Below are positions 22,984 through 33,147 of a stretch of 64,000 nt of DNA, piece by piece (the first letter of the stretch is position 1; every line of letters begins with the position of its first letter). Made by a program: the position numbers and the translations under genes. The notes under the pieces were generated by a model, which saw only the letters and a program-made list of their open reading frames with translations, searched no databases and was not told the origin of the DNA. The stretch is from Bimastos eiseni (taxonomy: Eukaryota; Annelida; Clitellata; Crassiclitellata; Lumbricidae). The DNA is taken from assembly GCA_959347315.1 (NCBI GenBank), contig OY365810.1, positions 9,581,647-9,645,646 on the forward strand, written 5' to 3'.

Positions 22984-23839
22984 CCAGTGCTTGGCACGAC
23001 ACCAAAACCTCGAGACCAAGACCGAGAGGTCCAAGACCAAGACCGGATGGTCCGAGACCAAGACCAAAACCGGGTGGTCCGAGACCAAGACCGAGGGTCC
23101 GAGGCCAAGACCGATACTCTTTTTTTATAAACATTCAATTTATTAAGACGCTAAAACGGAATAATACGCTTAAAACATTGATTTTATGCTGAAGAATACT
23201 AATCTTAATAATGGTCCAGAAAACAGTTTTACCGGACAGTCTGAACTTTTGCGGGTTCAGCCCTTGGCTTCGGCCTAAGAATATCACACTATAAATTACT
23301 TACAGTATACGAGAGGTTCTAAATAAGACATCTGAACAAGTAGATTAACGTTCCGTTTGAATGGTGTAGGCCTACTTGTACTCGGAATTGTAGGTTAACA
23401 GTGACTACACGTGGCCGACCACATAATTGTTAGATTGTTCCAAAACCTTGACATTTGTGAAAGCAAATTTTGAAATGGCTGGTTTTGTTACAATGCATGC
23501 ATTTCCCCCCCCCCCATAGTAACATGTATATATAGTACAGATGGTCAGCACATCATAAATCGATAACAAGCGCGTAGGGCCTAAACATCCGGTGTATCTA
23601 ATATTCGAAAATGACCGTCAAATATCAAAGAAATTGCTCTGATACAGCAAATGATCAAGAACGCGAATTTAAAACAGAGACCAATCCCAAGACCGTTAAT
23701 TTAAGACCAAGACCGACGCAGTCGAGACCAAGACCGATGGTCCGAGACCAAGACCAAACCGATGCATTCGACACCAAGACCAAGACCGCAGTTTTCCAGT
23801 CTCGAGACCAAGACTGCGGTCTCGATACCACATCGCTGG
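22984..23839 (+). mobile_element. hAT-type MITE with GACCAAGACC subterminal repeats
   Basis: Ends CCAG...CTGG with imperfect inverted ends (ccagtgcttggcacgacacc against ccagcgatgtggtatcgaga read on the minus strand). The target duplication AGTTTAGT (22976-22983) and AGTTTACT (23840-23847) matches at 7 of 8 bases. 'gagaccaagaccga' words fill 23005-23110 and 23685-23825. The overlapping Arg/Asp-rich and Trp/Ser-rich open frames on the two strands are repeat artefacts. Confidence 0.8.
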
Positions 23840-23879
23840 AGTTTACTAAATTAAACAAAGGTTCTCGCTATTAAAGTGA

Positions 23880-24565
23880 TGCATCTCAAGGCAAACGGCG
23901 ATGGTTTGTATACCTAGATTGGGTGGAATACCTACGAGTACAAGTAGCTAGACTTTGAAGGAGTTGCACTGGTTAACTATGCAGAAATACAATGAGCTTA
24001 GGGTCCCCTTCGGCTGCCGTGCCGTACGATCTCAATCTGTAGGTCTACTTGTTATTTACAATGGTCAATATAACCTGAATGGTGCTGCAGGCTGTTTTAT
24101 TTTGGCTAAGGGAGCTGTGTTCGGTCTCTCCCATCCACGACAACAAATCCCACGCTCAGCTGAGCACGTTTCGTAGACTGGAACTTTAATAGTTTACCAT
24201 TTGCGATTCGCTATTGTTAGTCTTCGTTTATTAACCACACTCATGTAGGCATATGCTTTCAGCACAGTTACACGTGGAGAATGAATGCAACATTATTCAA
24301 ACAGAGGAAATGATGGAACGATAGTAAATCTCTTGGGTGAAGAACGGACATCAAGCAAGAAGCAGAAAAATTATGAAGCAAGAGGTGACAGATACCCACT
24401 CCCCTTGACTAAGCCTTCAATTCCATAAGTGACGGCTGAAAAATGAGTAATAGTACAGATTGTCGCATTTACCAGTCAAATTCGATTTATATTAAACAGG
24501 TCATCATTTGTTACTGCTGTAGCATGTTATCTTACTGCGGTTTGTTAGCTTGAATTAATAAACAT
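23880..24565. other. TIR gene intron 1, unassigned part
   Basis: Ordinary AT-rich sequence. No element boundary or exon recognised. Confidence 0.4.
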
Positions 24566-24572
24566 GAATAGT

Positions 24573-24579
24573 ATTATTA

Positions 24580-24612
<33 letters not shown>
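24573..24612. repeat. ATT microsatellite next to splice acceptor
   Basis: A (TTA)n tract ends about ten bases before the acceptor of the second TIR exon. Confidence 0.9.
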
Positions 24613-24614
<2 letters not shown>

Positions 24615-24622
24615 TTTTTCAG

Positions 24623-24724
24623 TCAATGAACCATACTCAGAAATCCCTAACGCTGTTGAAAGATCAAGGGTAATTCTCTGCCTAGTCTGCGATGAATATC
24701 TGAGATGTTCAACATGCAGAAGCG
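24623..24724 (+). CDS. TIR domain exon 2
   Basis: Acceptor atattttttcag ends at 24622; donor gtgagt starts at 24725. The exon is 34 codons, phase 1 at both ends. It reads NEPYSEIPNAVERSRVILC, LVCDEYLRCSTCRS: the helix B/C region of a TIR domain (I-x-x-A-V-x-x-SR-V followed by a beta strand, then Y-x-x-S/C-x-C). The last base plus the first two of the next exon make a Glu codon, giving TCRSE. This aligns with the W-C-x-x-E motif in which the Glu is catalytic in NAD-cleaving TIRs. The Trp is Thr here, and many signalling TIRs keep this motif without NADase activity, so function cannot be read from it. Confidence 0.8.
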
Positions 24725-25414
24725 GTGAGTAGAAACCTATAATTTTTTATTGCTGCTGCTATGCTATTTTTCAGTCCGGATTTTATTAACCTAAAGCCTT
24801 TCATTATCACGCTTCTCATACAAAGGATTACAACTGGTGCAGAACTTGTTGGTTATAGATCTCTCTTGCCCTTGTCTTCGTTCACAACATCACTGCTCCC
24901 TACCTCGAGGCATTTCGATTTATGAATGGCTGGTATTAACTATGAACTCCATTACACCAGCAGCCTGCCGATCCATGATTTACTGTCACTTCCCTTCTCG
25001 TAAGACACGATCCAGTAATCTTCTTAAGCTGCGCCACACTTTTGTTGGTAGGACCTTTGGTGCACAGTAAATGCATTTAACTTCACCAGCTTGGAATTAA
25101 ATGCCTGCTGCTTATAGCACATAGCTGATGGGTTACAATAGAAAATGATCATGCATTGATTCTAAAACTTTGCCCAAATATCTATTACAGTCATGTAAAG
25201 GTGCATTTCCTGAACGTAAACCGTACTAGTGACATCTTTGTACGGGTAAGCTGTGAGTGCTGCGCAAAAATTTTCCATATCGGGCTTAAGCAATTATAGG
25301 CCTATGGATTTAGCTACGTTCATATTCATATTCGGCGAATGCTTGGGCAACAGCGGGTCTTGCTTCATGAGCTGGGCGGAAGACTGAGGCGAACGACAAA
25401 AGAGCGTTCTTCCG

Positions 25415-25505
25415 GGGGGTGATCTGTCGGCACTCTTTTGTCGGCACTCTTTTGTCGGCACTCTTTTGTCGGCACTCTTTTTTGTCGATCGCTCTTTTGA
25501 CCGGT
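25415..25505 (+). repeat. Tandem repeat TGTCGGCACTCTTT
   Basis: Four units of 'tgtcggcactcttt(t)' stand in a row at 25426-25484, followed by degenerate 'gtcgatcgctcttttgacc'. Confidence 0.9.
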
Positions 25506-25874
25506 CATCGGAAGACTGCTTTCTTGTGATAAACAAGTAGAGCGGCAACGGCTGACTGGTGTAAGAGAAGGCCAACCTAGTGAAGGCTTTCTTTGCTGCG
25601 AGGTGGAAATACTTGGAAACCTACAACCTCATATCGATAATAGTCACTGAAGAATTCATTCCGGCTCGGACGGCGCCCGGCTAAACATTGTCCGCGTGCC
25701 TTATCGAGCAAACAGGGCAGGGTCTGACAATCAGCTACTGCAAGAACACTAATAAGGACGAAGTCGACGGGGGCTATAGAATTGGTATCTAGATACTACA
25801 GGGAATACGAACAGAAACACAAAAGTTAACGTATACTGTAGTCCAAGGAAGAAATATAATTAAATTACGTGAAA

Positions 25875-26340
25875 CATTGAGAGTTGGCACTTGGAATGTA
25901 AGAAGTCTTTCTCATTTGAGTAAAGTGCAGATGCTTTCCAGATAGATGCATATGAAATAGCTGGACATATTATTACGCGTAATGGCCACACTATTATTTA
26001 CTCAGATCGACAGAACAAGGACGTCGAGGAATGGCATTATGGATACATCAAAAACAGCCGGAGCTTTAATATATAAATATATGAGCTAATCAACGATCGA
26101 ATCCTAGTGGTTAGAATTAACGCATAGTCAAGACGGCTTACTCAAGTACGGATCTACGCTTCCACTCCCACGACCGATGAAGAAGAAAGAGTCCAATAAT
26201 ACGATCGAGGACTTGAGCGCAGCACTGAAAAAGTTTCAAAACGGGACGTCCTAATGGTAATAGGAGAATTTATCACAAAAGTGGGAAAGCGTACCTCAGA
26301 TAAACTTGAGTCTGTCGTTGGAATTGGTCGGATCGCGCCG
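25875..26340 (+). pseudogene. LINE endonuclease-domain relic
   Basis: At 25884 'LRVGTWNVRSLSHLSKVQML' is the N-terminus of an APE-type LINE endonuclease (TWNVRSL). At about 26010 'EQGRRGMALWIHQK' corresponds to the RRGVA/G block. At about 26090 'ISDRILVVRIN' and at 26245 'VLMVIGEFITKVGK' correspond to the R-I/V strand and the GDFN motif, here degraded to GEFI. Several frame changes separate the blocks. The relic is cut by the GGGTCGGGT element that begins near 26350. Confidence 0.75.
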
Positions 26341-26349
26341 TGTCACGAA

Positions 26350-27075
26350 TTCACGAATATCTGTAGATTAGGCGGGTCGGGTCAAGTCAAGATCCTGGCG
26401 GGCCGGATTGGCTTGGGTCCCAAAACCCGGACCCATTTCAACCCACCAATTTTCTGCAGAGCTTAATTTTCATCTCATTGACATTCTTAATGTTAGTCGG
26501 TTACAATGAAATAAATTGAATATGGCGAAGGAATTAGCGCCAAAAACGCAGGGCAACACCGGATGTGTTCCTTTTTACACCGAACTCGGCTCAAGCTGTT
26601 GTATGGAATAATTTCTCATGAATTAATGAAAAAAACGAAAGGTCGGGGCATTTATCACAAGCGTGTGAGTTAACTTCGGAGGCAACGATGGGACATGCCA
26701 ACCGGACTCCTACGTACCCAATAATATCCGGAATTCTTTTGCATATATTTTTGGAGAAAGTAAGTTTAGTCCAAAATAAATGGAATGAACGAAGGTTTCT
26801 TTCCTGATACGTCATCAAAAATAAGTATTATGATCGTAGATGGCAGTGTGACTGTGCTGCGTTTTACGACATTGGAACTTGACGATAAATAATAATTATT
26901 ATCAGTAAAACGACCACTAAAGGCTTGGATCGGGTTGGGTTGGGTCATGCACATTATGCGTCTGGTCGGGTCAGATGTTTTGCTTTAAAAGTCATGTCAG
27001 GTCGGGTCTGGTCCCTTATCAATGGGTTGGGATGGGTCTGGTCATGAAAATTGGACCCATGGACATGTCAGGTTT
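26350..27075 (+). mobile_element. GGGTCGGGT-type non-autonomous element
   Basis: The left end 'ggcgggtcgggtcaagtcaa' plus 'gatcctgg' matches the reverse complement of the right end of the element at 57060-58165. The right part (26935-27065) carries 'ggtcgggtctggtccc' and 'gggatgggtctggtcatg' words. No transposase. It sits in the LINE endonuclease relic, so it inserted later. Confidence 0.65.
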
Positions 27076-27147
27076 AAGCACAGAGGCGAATCAACACTTC
27101 AAAAAATGCACCGATATTGCGAGGAACTGTGGGAGACGGTGGCACGA

Positions 27148-27965
27148 CGTTAGCGCCCAGGACAAAAGCGCCCGTCATAAGAGCCCCGTTATAAGCGCCC
27201 AATCAACGTCAATTGCGCCCTGGATAAAAGCGCCCCGTCAAAAGCGCCCGTTACTCAAGAGAAACATGAACGAATGATCAATAAACACTTAATATAACTG
27301 TTTAATCAAAGCAGAAATGAAAAGCTTAAGTAGATACTTAAACATTAAATACGTAATTGTTCATGTGTTACTGGAGTAAAGTACTTTGCGACATTTTAAA
27401 GATAATTGTTTAATCAAAAGCTTAAGAAATATTTAGCAGTCAACATACTTTGGTGTTTGATTAAAAGTGTGTTTACTTCAAGACCAGAGTGTAGATGTAT
27501 CATAGTACACTAATAATAAGAAGACGAGAGACAAATATACTGCCAAACTTCCATCAATTAAGAGGAACTAATTGGTTTTAGTCAGGATGAGAAGAACTCA
27601 ATAAAAAGACTACAGACAAATATACTGCCAAATTTCATTCAATTAAGAGGAACTACTTGGTTTTAGTCAGGATGACAAGAACTCAATAAAAAGACTACAG
27701 ACAAATATACTGCCAAATTTCATTCAATTAATAGGAACTAATTGGTTTTTGTTAGGATTACAAGAACTATTGCCGTTTCCTACACACTTTGATGAATGAT
27801 TTGATATGTGCGTACTTCTCACGCTAAGACAAACAAAACGTTTCATGAAATTATAATGAGCAGAAGGCAATAGTACAGTCTGTTGGGCGCTTCTGACATG
27901 GGCGCATTTAACGGGCGTTTTTGGCCGGGCGCTAATGACGGGCGCTTTTGTCCTGGGCGCTAACG
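27148..27965 (+). mobile_element. MITE with 34-bp AGCGCCC-type inverted ends
   Basis: 27148-27181 (cgttagcgcccaggacaaaa and following) is repeated in reverse complement at 27932-27965 with one mismatch. More 'aaaagcgcccgt' words lie just inside both ends (27182-27255 and 27890-27931). The interior is AT-rich and holds an 85-base tandem repeat. No coding capacity. Confidence 0.85.
27525..27775 (+). repeat. 85-bp tandem repeat, 3 units
   Basis: 'acaaatatactgccaaa' recurs at 27531, 27616 and 27701 within a conserved 85-base unit, inside the MITE at 27148-27965. Confidence 0.9.
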
Positions 27966-28739
27966 ACGGTGTGCCGTGGGAAAACTCTGGACAGTTATGG
28001 TAGACATGAGTAACCCCATCCATATTGTCAACCTTCTTTCCGGGCTACATGTATATTCAAAGCAGCGGGTCAAGGTGAAAGCTGCTGCTTCATTATTACG
28101 AGCTTTCCGTATTATAGTACAGCGGCATAGGAAAATAATTGTGCATTTTGTGATACAAGCATGAAATTTTGCACAGACGTAGTACGTTGTATTGTTTATG
28201 AAATTTGGATGTTGGGTCACGCGAAAAAAATATGTTTTTGAAAATTTTTGAAAAATAGAAAAAATATTAAAAAATTTTTTAAAGTGAAAAAAATGTTTTT
28301 TTTATAAAAATTCAAGTTACGCCCTTTAAACATGTAAATGTTAAACATTCAAACCGAGAATCAATTAAAAATCATGGTCACGTACTTTGAAATTGTTTAT
28401 TTTTGCCCCTAAAAGTAGTTGTTAATAACAATGTTTCTTAGAATCAATGTTAAAGTTGAAATTGAAGGTATGTATTCATTTAAGACCTACAATCTCTGCT
28501 TTCTCAGAAGTCCCCTTCACAGAAAAACAAAACAGCGAGAGTTTCCTTCAAGAACATTCTTTTACATGATCCTACTTGCACTTGTAGAACACCAAATATC
28601 ATCAGGTCATGTATGCTTCCGACAGGGTTGTTCAGTTAGGTTTGCATGTGTTCTCTTTAGCCTTGTCCAATATCGTATGGCTATAAAATGCGACTCTGGA
28701 CTTCATCTAAAGGATCTGCCCCAAGACGCAGAGTTGTCC

Positions 28740-28897
28740 ATGGTGCAGCCAATCCTCAGATTGAAGAAGGTTGAAGACAAGACAAGACACGACACTATTC
28801 ATATACCGTGGACATATAAGAAAACAAATATATGGGTCCTCATGAATGCTGGTATAGAAGGGAACGATTACTTAGGCATGTCGCCTAGAGTGAAATA
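28740..28897 (+). pseudogene. LINE 3' end relic
   Basis: The end of the open frame 28419-28898 reads HIPWTYKKTNIWVLMNAGIE, resembling the conserved R-I/S-W-T-x-K-x-TN-x-x-VL motif near the C-terminus of some LINE reverse transcriptases. The first two thirds of that frame match nothing I know. Low certainty. Confidence 0.4.
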
Positions 28898-28966
28898 ATA
28901 GCTACGAAACCTGAGTTCCAGCTGCAGCAATCTATTCTTTATTGCAATCTACTTCACTACTGTTCT

Positions 28967-29079
28967 ATTATTGCAGCTGTCTTGATATCTAAACAGTTTC
29001 TGGATGTGAAGTTACTAGCTTCTATTATTGCAGCTGTCTTGAGATCTAAGCAGTTTCTGGATGGGAAGTTACTAGCTTG
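28967..29079 (+). repeat. 57-bp tandem duplication
   Basis: Two adjacent copies of a unit containing 'ttgcagctgtcttga' and 'agtttctggatg', at 28971 and 29028, differ at a few bases. Confidence 0.9.
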
Positions 29080-29084
29080 ACCCA

Positions 29085-29285
29085 CTGTCTGGCACGGTGG
29101 CCGATTGGTTACAGGGGTCGGAGGTTCGATCCTCTATCTGAGGCGCTTGCCTTGTAGGGACCTTGAGCAAGTCCTTCGCACAATTGCTCTGCAATATAGC
29201 TGCAATTGCGCCGTCGAGGCGTGTGTGTGCTTTTAATTGTAGGTAATATAAAATTACAGTTCTATTGTATTGTAATTAAAGAAGT
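29085..29285 (+). mobile_element. tRNA-derived SINE
   Basis: The head has a box A-like 'tggccgattgg' at about 29099 and a box B-like 'ggttcgatcc' at about 29127, spaced as in a tRNA-type Pol III promoter. The body 'gcacaattgctctgcaatat' and 'gcaattgcgccgtcgaggc' recurs on the minus strand at 3885-4000. The tail is AT-rich. Confidence 0.75.
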
Positions 29286-30044
29286 CTAGACACATGCGGT
29301 TGCTGAACTTAACAACTGGAGCCTTCTACCTTCTGTTTTTTACATACTTTGTTTCAGATTTCTTAGCCATACTATCATCATCTGATTCAACACATCAGCT
29401 TCTCCACCCACTCTCACAATCATACACCCGACCTCATCATCACCTGCTCGCTCTATAGGTCATCGCCTAAATATGTATCCTTCTCTTTGATGTACCATTA
29501 GCTTATTAGGCCACCCCAATTTCACGCTTCAACCAACAGAGCTTCCTTTTGAAGCGACCAATTGATCGCTATCCTTGGTCGCTCACCTACAATGGTCGGC
29601 GCGATCTGTAATTCGCTCGCCTAGCTGAAGGCTTCCTACAACTGTCGGCCGCCTCTCGATGTATTATGTATTAGACAGTAGTCATCCATCTGAACAAGCA
29701 GCCAGACCAATATTTTATGCAGCGAATTTGTCATGTCATATCGTCATCGTCGCTTCGCGACGGTTGACTACATGAATGGGAAAGTGCCGTCCAATGCTTT
29801 CTGTCTCGTACGATGTTCATTAAGTTTGTGGCTTTTAAGCCAGTCCACGCCATGACATTGATAGTCATCTTTAATGATAGAAAAAATAGACAAAATAGAG
29901 ATCCATCGAAAATAAACAGAACATAATGTCTGCTAACATCTGAGTAAAAAAGTCCATACTACTTAGATGGCCGTTTTCTCCCTCAGGCCACCCCACTAAA
30001 ACAACTCGTCTACAACTCACAGCGGTTCGTTGAGTGTCCTGGTT

Positions 30045-30235
30045 TCTTTTGGCGTCTGGTCGTACTTCCGGCAGTGGATGCGTCGAAGCCCTCGCGTCAG
30101 GTTGCACTTCCGGAAGTGGAAGCAGCAGAGCCGTCGCGTCTGGTCGTACTTCAGAAGGTGGAAGCGTCGAAGCCCTCGCGTCTGGTCGTCCTTCCAACAA
30201 TTGAAGCGTCGAAGACCTCGCGTTTGGTCTAGATC
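30045..30235 (+). repeat. 48-bp tandem repeat, about 4 units
   Basis: Units contain 'ctcgcgtctggtcgtacttc' followed by 'cggaagtggaagcgtcgaag'. Because 48 is a multiple of three, frames stay open on both strands. I do not call a gene. Confidence 0.85.
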
Positions 30236-30394
30236 CGACGACCAAAACTCAGAACAAGCGCCCCTTACCTTGCTTCCTGTCGCTTTTATGCGCTCTTCGC
30301 TTTGCCCTTTCACCAGGGAAACTCTGCCTTTACCAACTTCGCGTCCTAGTATTTATTTCAGCCACATTGGTTCAATCTAACTTGGAGCCTTCAT

Positions 30395-31000
30395 TTGGCA
30401 TCTCTCCTCTGCGGATCATATATTCAAGCCTCCTTCCTCTCTCGAAAATCGACTCTGTTCCTTCAACACAACTCTGTCCGCAGTTCTTGACGAGTACGCT
30501 CCAATTATTACCAAATCCAGCTTTCACTCTAACAACATTGGCATAGATCCTATCTCTGGATCTTCAAATCTTTCGGTCGACGCCTATAGCTCACTGATAA
30601 CAAAACCCGTGATCGACAATAATGCCCTAAAAGCTGACGCAAATAAATGCGAACACGTAGTTAAGACTCAATAGACGCTTTACTCCTCAGCCGTTCGTCC
30701 TCTATCCTCTCATCCTTGCCATCTGACAAAACTCTGAAAAACCGTAAACGAACTCATCCATCGGAATTACATGTACTTTAGTCCATTTCCTAACTCTCTT
30801 CTATCTTTTTCAATAGCTGAGTTTTTCACTGAGTTTTTCTGTTCTTTCTTTTTGAATGTATCTGTCTCTTTCTCCCTCTTCAGTGAATTCATTCTAAAAA
30901 CCCAATTGTCAGTGCTCAATTCTTCAATTATGATTATGCACAGACATTCCGCTTCTCATTTTCTGCCTTCCAACCAAGACTGAAACATTTCACATATTAC
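30395..31000 (+). pseudogene. LINE (CR1-like) endonuclease-RT linker relic
   Basis: The plus-strand frame at about 30430-30530 reads FKPPSSLENRLCSFNTTLSA and VLDEYAPI, similar to the segment between endonuclease and RT of CR1-like LINEs (F-x-x-x-L-x-x-V-L-D-x-x-AP). 'KTVNELIHRNY' and 'IAEFFTEFFCSFF' follow further on. It is broken by stops; no RT motifs are visible. Confidence 0.5.
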
Positions 31001-31951
31001 AATTTCTTTAAAACTGGCGGTGAGAACTCAATTTTATACCCATATATCCCATATCCTCTCCCATCTTTCACTTAAATTTAAATCATCGAAATTTCTCAGC
31101 TCCACACATAAACAACGCCAGGTCGGCCAGTTTGGCAAATAATATCCGCAATGGCTAGGTTCTGTTAACCCTTTCGTGTCCAGGTCATTTTCCGAAAAGA
31201 TCATACAAAGCCGACGAAACAGCATCGTGCTATTACAGTAGAAATTGTTGATAATGGTGGCAATGAAGTTGCACATGAGTACAAATGGAGTATGATTTTA
31301 ATGGTTATTGAAATTGCAATTATGTACAGCGCCACTTAAGTACAGACCCATCAGAGGCGCTCCCGACCTAATCAAACCATGATCGGATCCAAAAAATGAT
31401 CTACAGGCGCTTGTGAAAAGCAGGCAAAGGAGAGAGGTTGATAATTTTGTGTTGCAGCTAAACTTTGTTAAGTAACTTATTCTAGGAGGATGAGCCAATC
31501 GCAGCAAAACTTCGCTTGGTGGATCAACGAAGTCGCAGAACGAAAAAAGAAAATCAGGTGTGGAAGATAGGCCTACTGAGAAACATACCTCCTTGAGATA
31601 GGTTGAAGCAGGACCTGCATGCGCATCAATAACTTGAGTTCAATGTGCCCTGATTTTTCCATGATGGCATCCTTTGCTTCTATCCTTGTCCCCACATTGC
31701 AATGTCTATATAGGCCCACTTATTTGTGTTACATAATTTATTATTAGCCTTCTCTTAAGTTATCAGATGGAAATGAGGTGCTGATCCGGTTTTTATTGGC
31801 ATTAGTTTATCGCTGACATGTTATGCCTTCCACTCCCGGAATTACACCACTGACATCTGATGAAGTGGCTTTGTTGAAACATACGCGAATTTTTTAAGAT
31901 GTTGTTTTGTGTTGCGATAGGCGTTTTATATTGCCTTTTAATTGTCAACAG
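31001..31951. other. TIR gene intron 2, unassigned part
   Basis: No exon, element end or RNA gene recognised on either strand. Confidence 0.4.
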
Positions 31952-32134
31952 AGATGCTAATTGGGCACGAGGAAGGAAAAGACTTTGTTATAGTTTCGCT
32001 GAAACCAGGCTACCGTCCACGTGACGAATTTCGCACAGCATTCGTTGGAAAAAAAATCTTTTTCTGCTCGGATCAACAAGAGGTTCTTAATGCAATGCCG
32101 CTAATATACCAAGCAGTTTTGCGATACATTCCAG
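31952..32134 (+). CDS. TIR domain exon 3 (C-terminal half)
   Basis: Acceptor attgtcaacag ends at 31951; donor gtaaat starts at 32135. The exon is 61 codons, phase 1 at both ends. The first codon, completed across the intron, is the Glu of TCRSE. It continues MLIGHEEGKDFVIVSLKPGY, with the strand D sequence (FVIVSLKPG, the usual P-I/V-x-L position), followed by RDEFRTAFVGKKIFFCSDQQ and a final helix ending LRYIP. This completes a domain of about 132 residues over three exons, a normal TIR length. The classical box 3 FW pair is not obvious. The frame passes directly into the polyglycine exon. Confidence 0.85.
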
Positions 32135-32454
32135 GTAAATTCTTTTAGATTTCAGTGTGAAAATTGTAGCACGGTGGTGGGTTGTTTTAATAAGTGGAAG
32201 TCATAGGAATCGGTTGGAGAAGAGCCATCGACTAAACAAATTAGTCAATTAGTCGTTGGTTCCTCAGTTACCAGATGACAACTCATTCCCAGATCCTTAT
32301 GTTTAAATATTTATAAGCTTATTTTACAGTTCTAACAACTCTTTCGTATCCGTTTTCAACCATGTTAGTATTTCTACCTTTTTCACATTGTTTTCAAAAT
32401 AAACGACTGTATTACTATTACTTTGGTACGTGCAATACACAAATCTATGCCTAT

Positions 32455-32522
32455 GGGACTAGGTAGCCGTTGGTTACAGCGCTAGTCTGACAATCGATTG
32501 ATTATTCGTCATTAGATAGTTG
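32455..32522 (+). mobile_element. Truncated tRNA-like SINE head
   Basis: 'ggtagccgttggttacagcg' then 'ctagtctgacaatcgattg' resembles the first half of a tRNA (box A, D-arm, anticodon stem) as in SINE heads. No box B follows, so it is truncated. Confidence 0.35.
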
Positions 32523-32559
32523 CGCTTAATAAATGCATAATAACGATTTAAAATGTTTG

Positions 32560-32690
32560 AACAATTCTTTTAATGTTGTTATTATCATATTATGAGCGGT
32601 TTGAGTTACAATGATGCTGCTGCTGATGATAATGATGATGATGATGATTACGATGATGACGATGATGATTATAATGATTGCAAATAGTTT
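32560..32690. repeat. GAT microsatellite
   Basis: Interrupted (GAT)n tract, about 32610-32675, in TIR gene intron 3. Confidence 0.9.
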
Positions 32691-32884
32691 TGACGGGCTA
32701 CCGAAGAATTTCATGAAACATTCGTCAAATTTAATGAGTGCACAGTGAAAATCGAGTTTCCAGATTAATAACAAACAACATTCACAGAAGAGTTTCCTAC
32801 TTCTCTGTGTTTGCAAAAAATGAAGTTTTACACAAGCAAAAATCGCAAAAGCGAAATATTCATCTATTGTTGATTTATCTGCAG

Positions 32885-33147
32885 GGCAGCCCGGTCACGT
32901 AGGAGGTGGTGGTGGTGGAGGAGGAGGTGGTGGTGGCGGCGGCGGCGGAGGTAGTGGTGGGGGCATTGGTAGTGGCGGTGGAGGTGGCGGTGGTGGTGGT
33001 AGAGGTGGTGGTGGTGGAGGTGGCGGTCCCGTTCGACGTCTTGGGGGAAGTCCCAGTGGAAGTAGTACTCTTCGGAGAAACCCTGGTGGCAGTGCCGAGC
33101 AAGAGAGCAGTTCTTCGGATCAACATGGAGTGGCTTCCACTGTAAAG
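32885..33147 (+). CDS. Polyglycine exon of the TIR gene
   Basis: Acceptor ttatctgcag ends at 32884; donor gtacgc starts at 33148. The exon enters in phase 1 and leaves in phase 0, and the codon across the junction is Gly. After GQPGHV comes a 42-residue run with 38 glycines (17 in a row, then short runs broken by Ser, Ile, Ser and Arg), then PVRRLGGSPSG and a Ser-rich end ...GVASTVK. The codons are mixed GGT, GGA and GGC, so it is not a pure trinucleotide expansion. Such a stretch would be a flexible or phase-separating linker between the TIR domain and the tail. The opposite strand is also open but has no support. Confidence 0.75.

Noticed and set aside
22902..23138. Arg/Asp-rich and Trp/Ser-rich proteins around 23.0 and 23.7 kb
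   Set aside because: Translation of GACCAAGACC subterminal repeats of a MITE.
28419..28740. First part of the 159-codon frame as a gene
   Set aside because: Composition is unremarkable and only the C-terminal part resembles a LINE motif. It is probably a decayed element.
29870..30380. Arg-rich (+) and Asp/Arg-rich (-) frames of about 100-124 codons
   Set aside because: They follow a 48-base tandem repeat that is open on both strands; no splice or family support.
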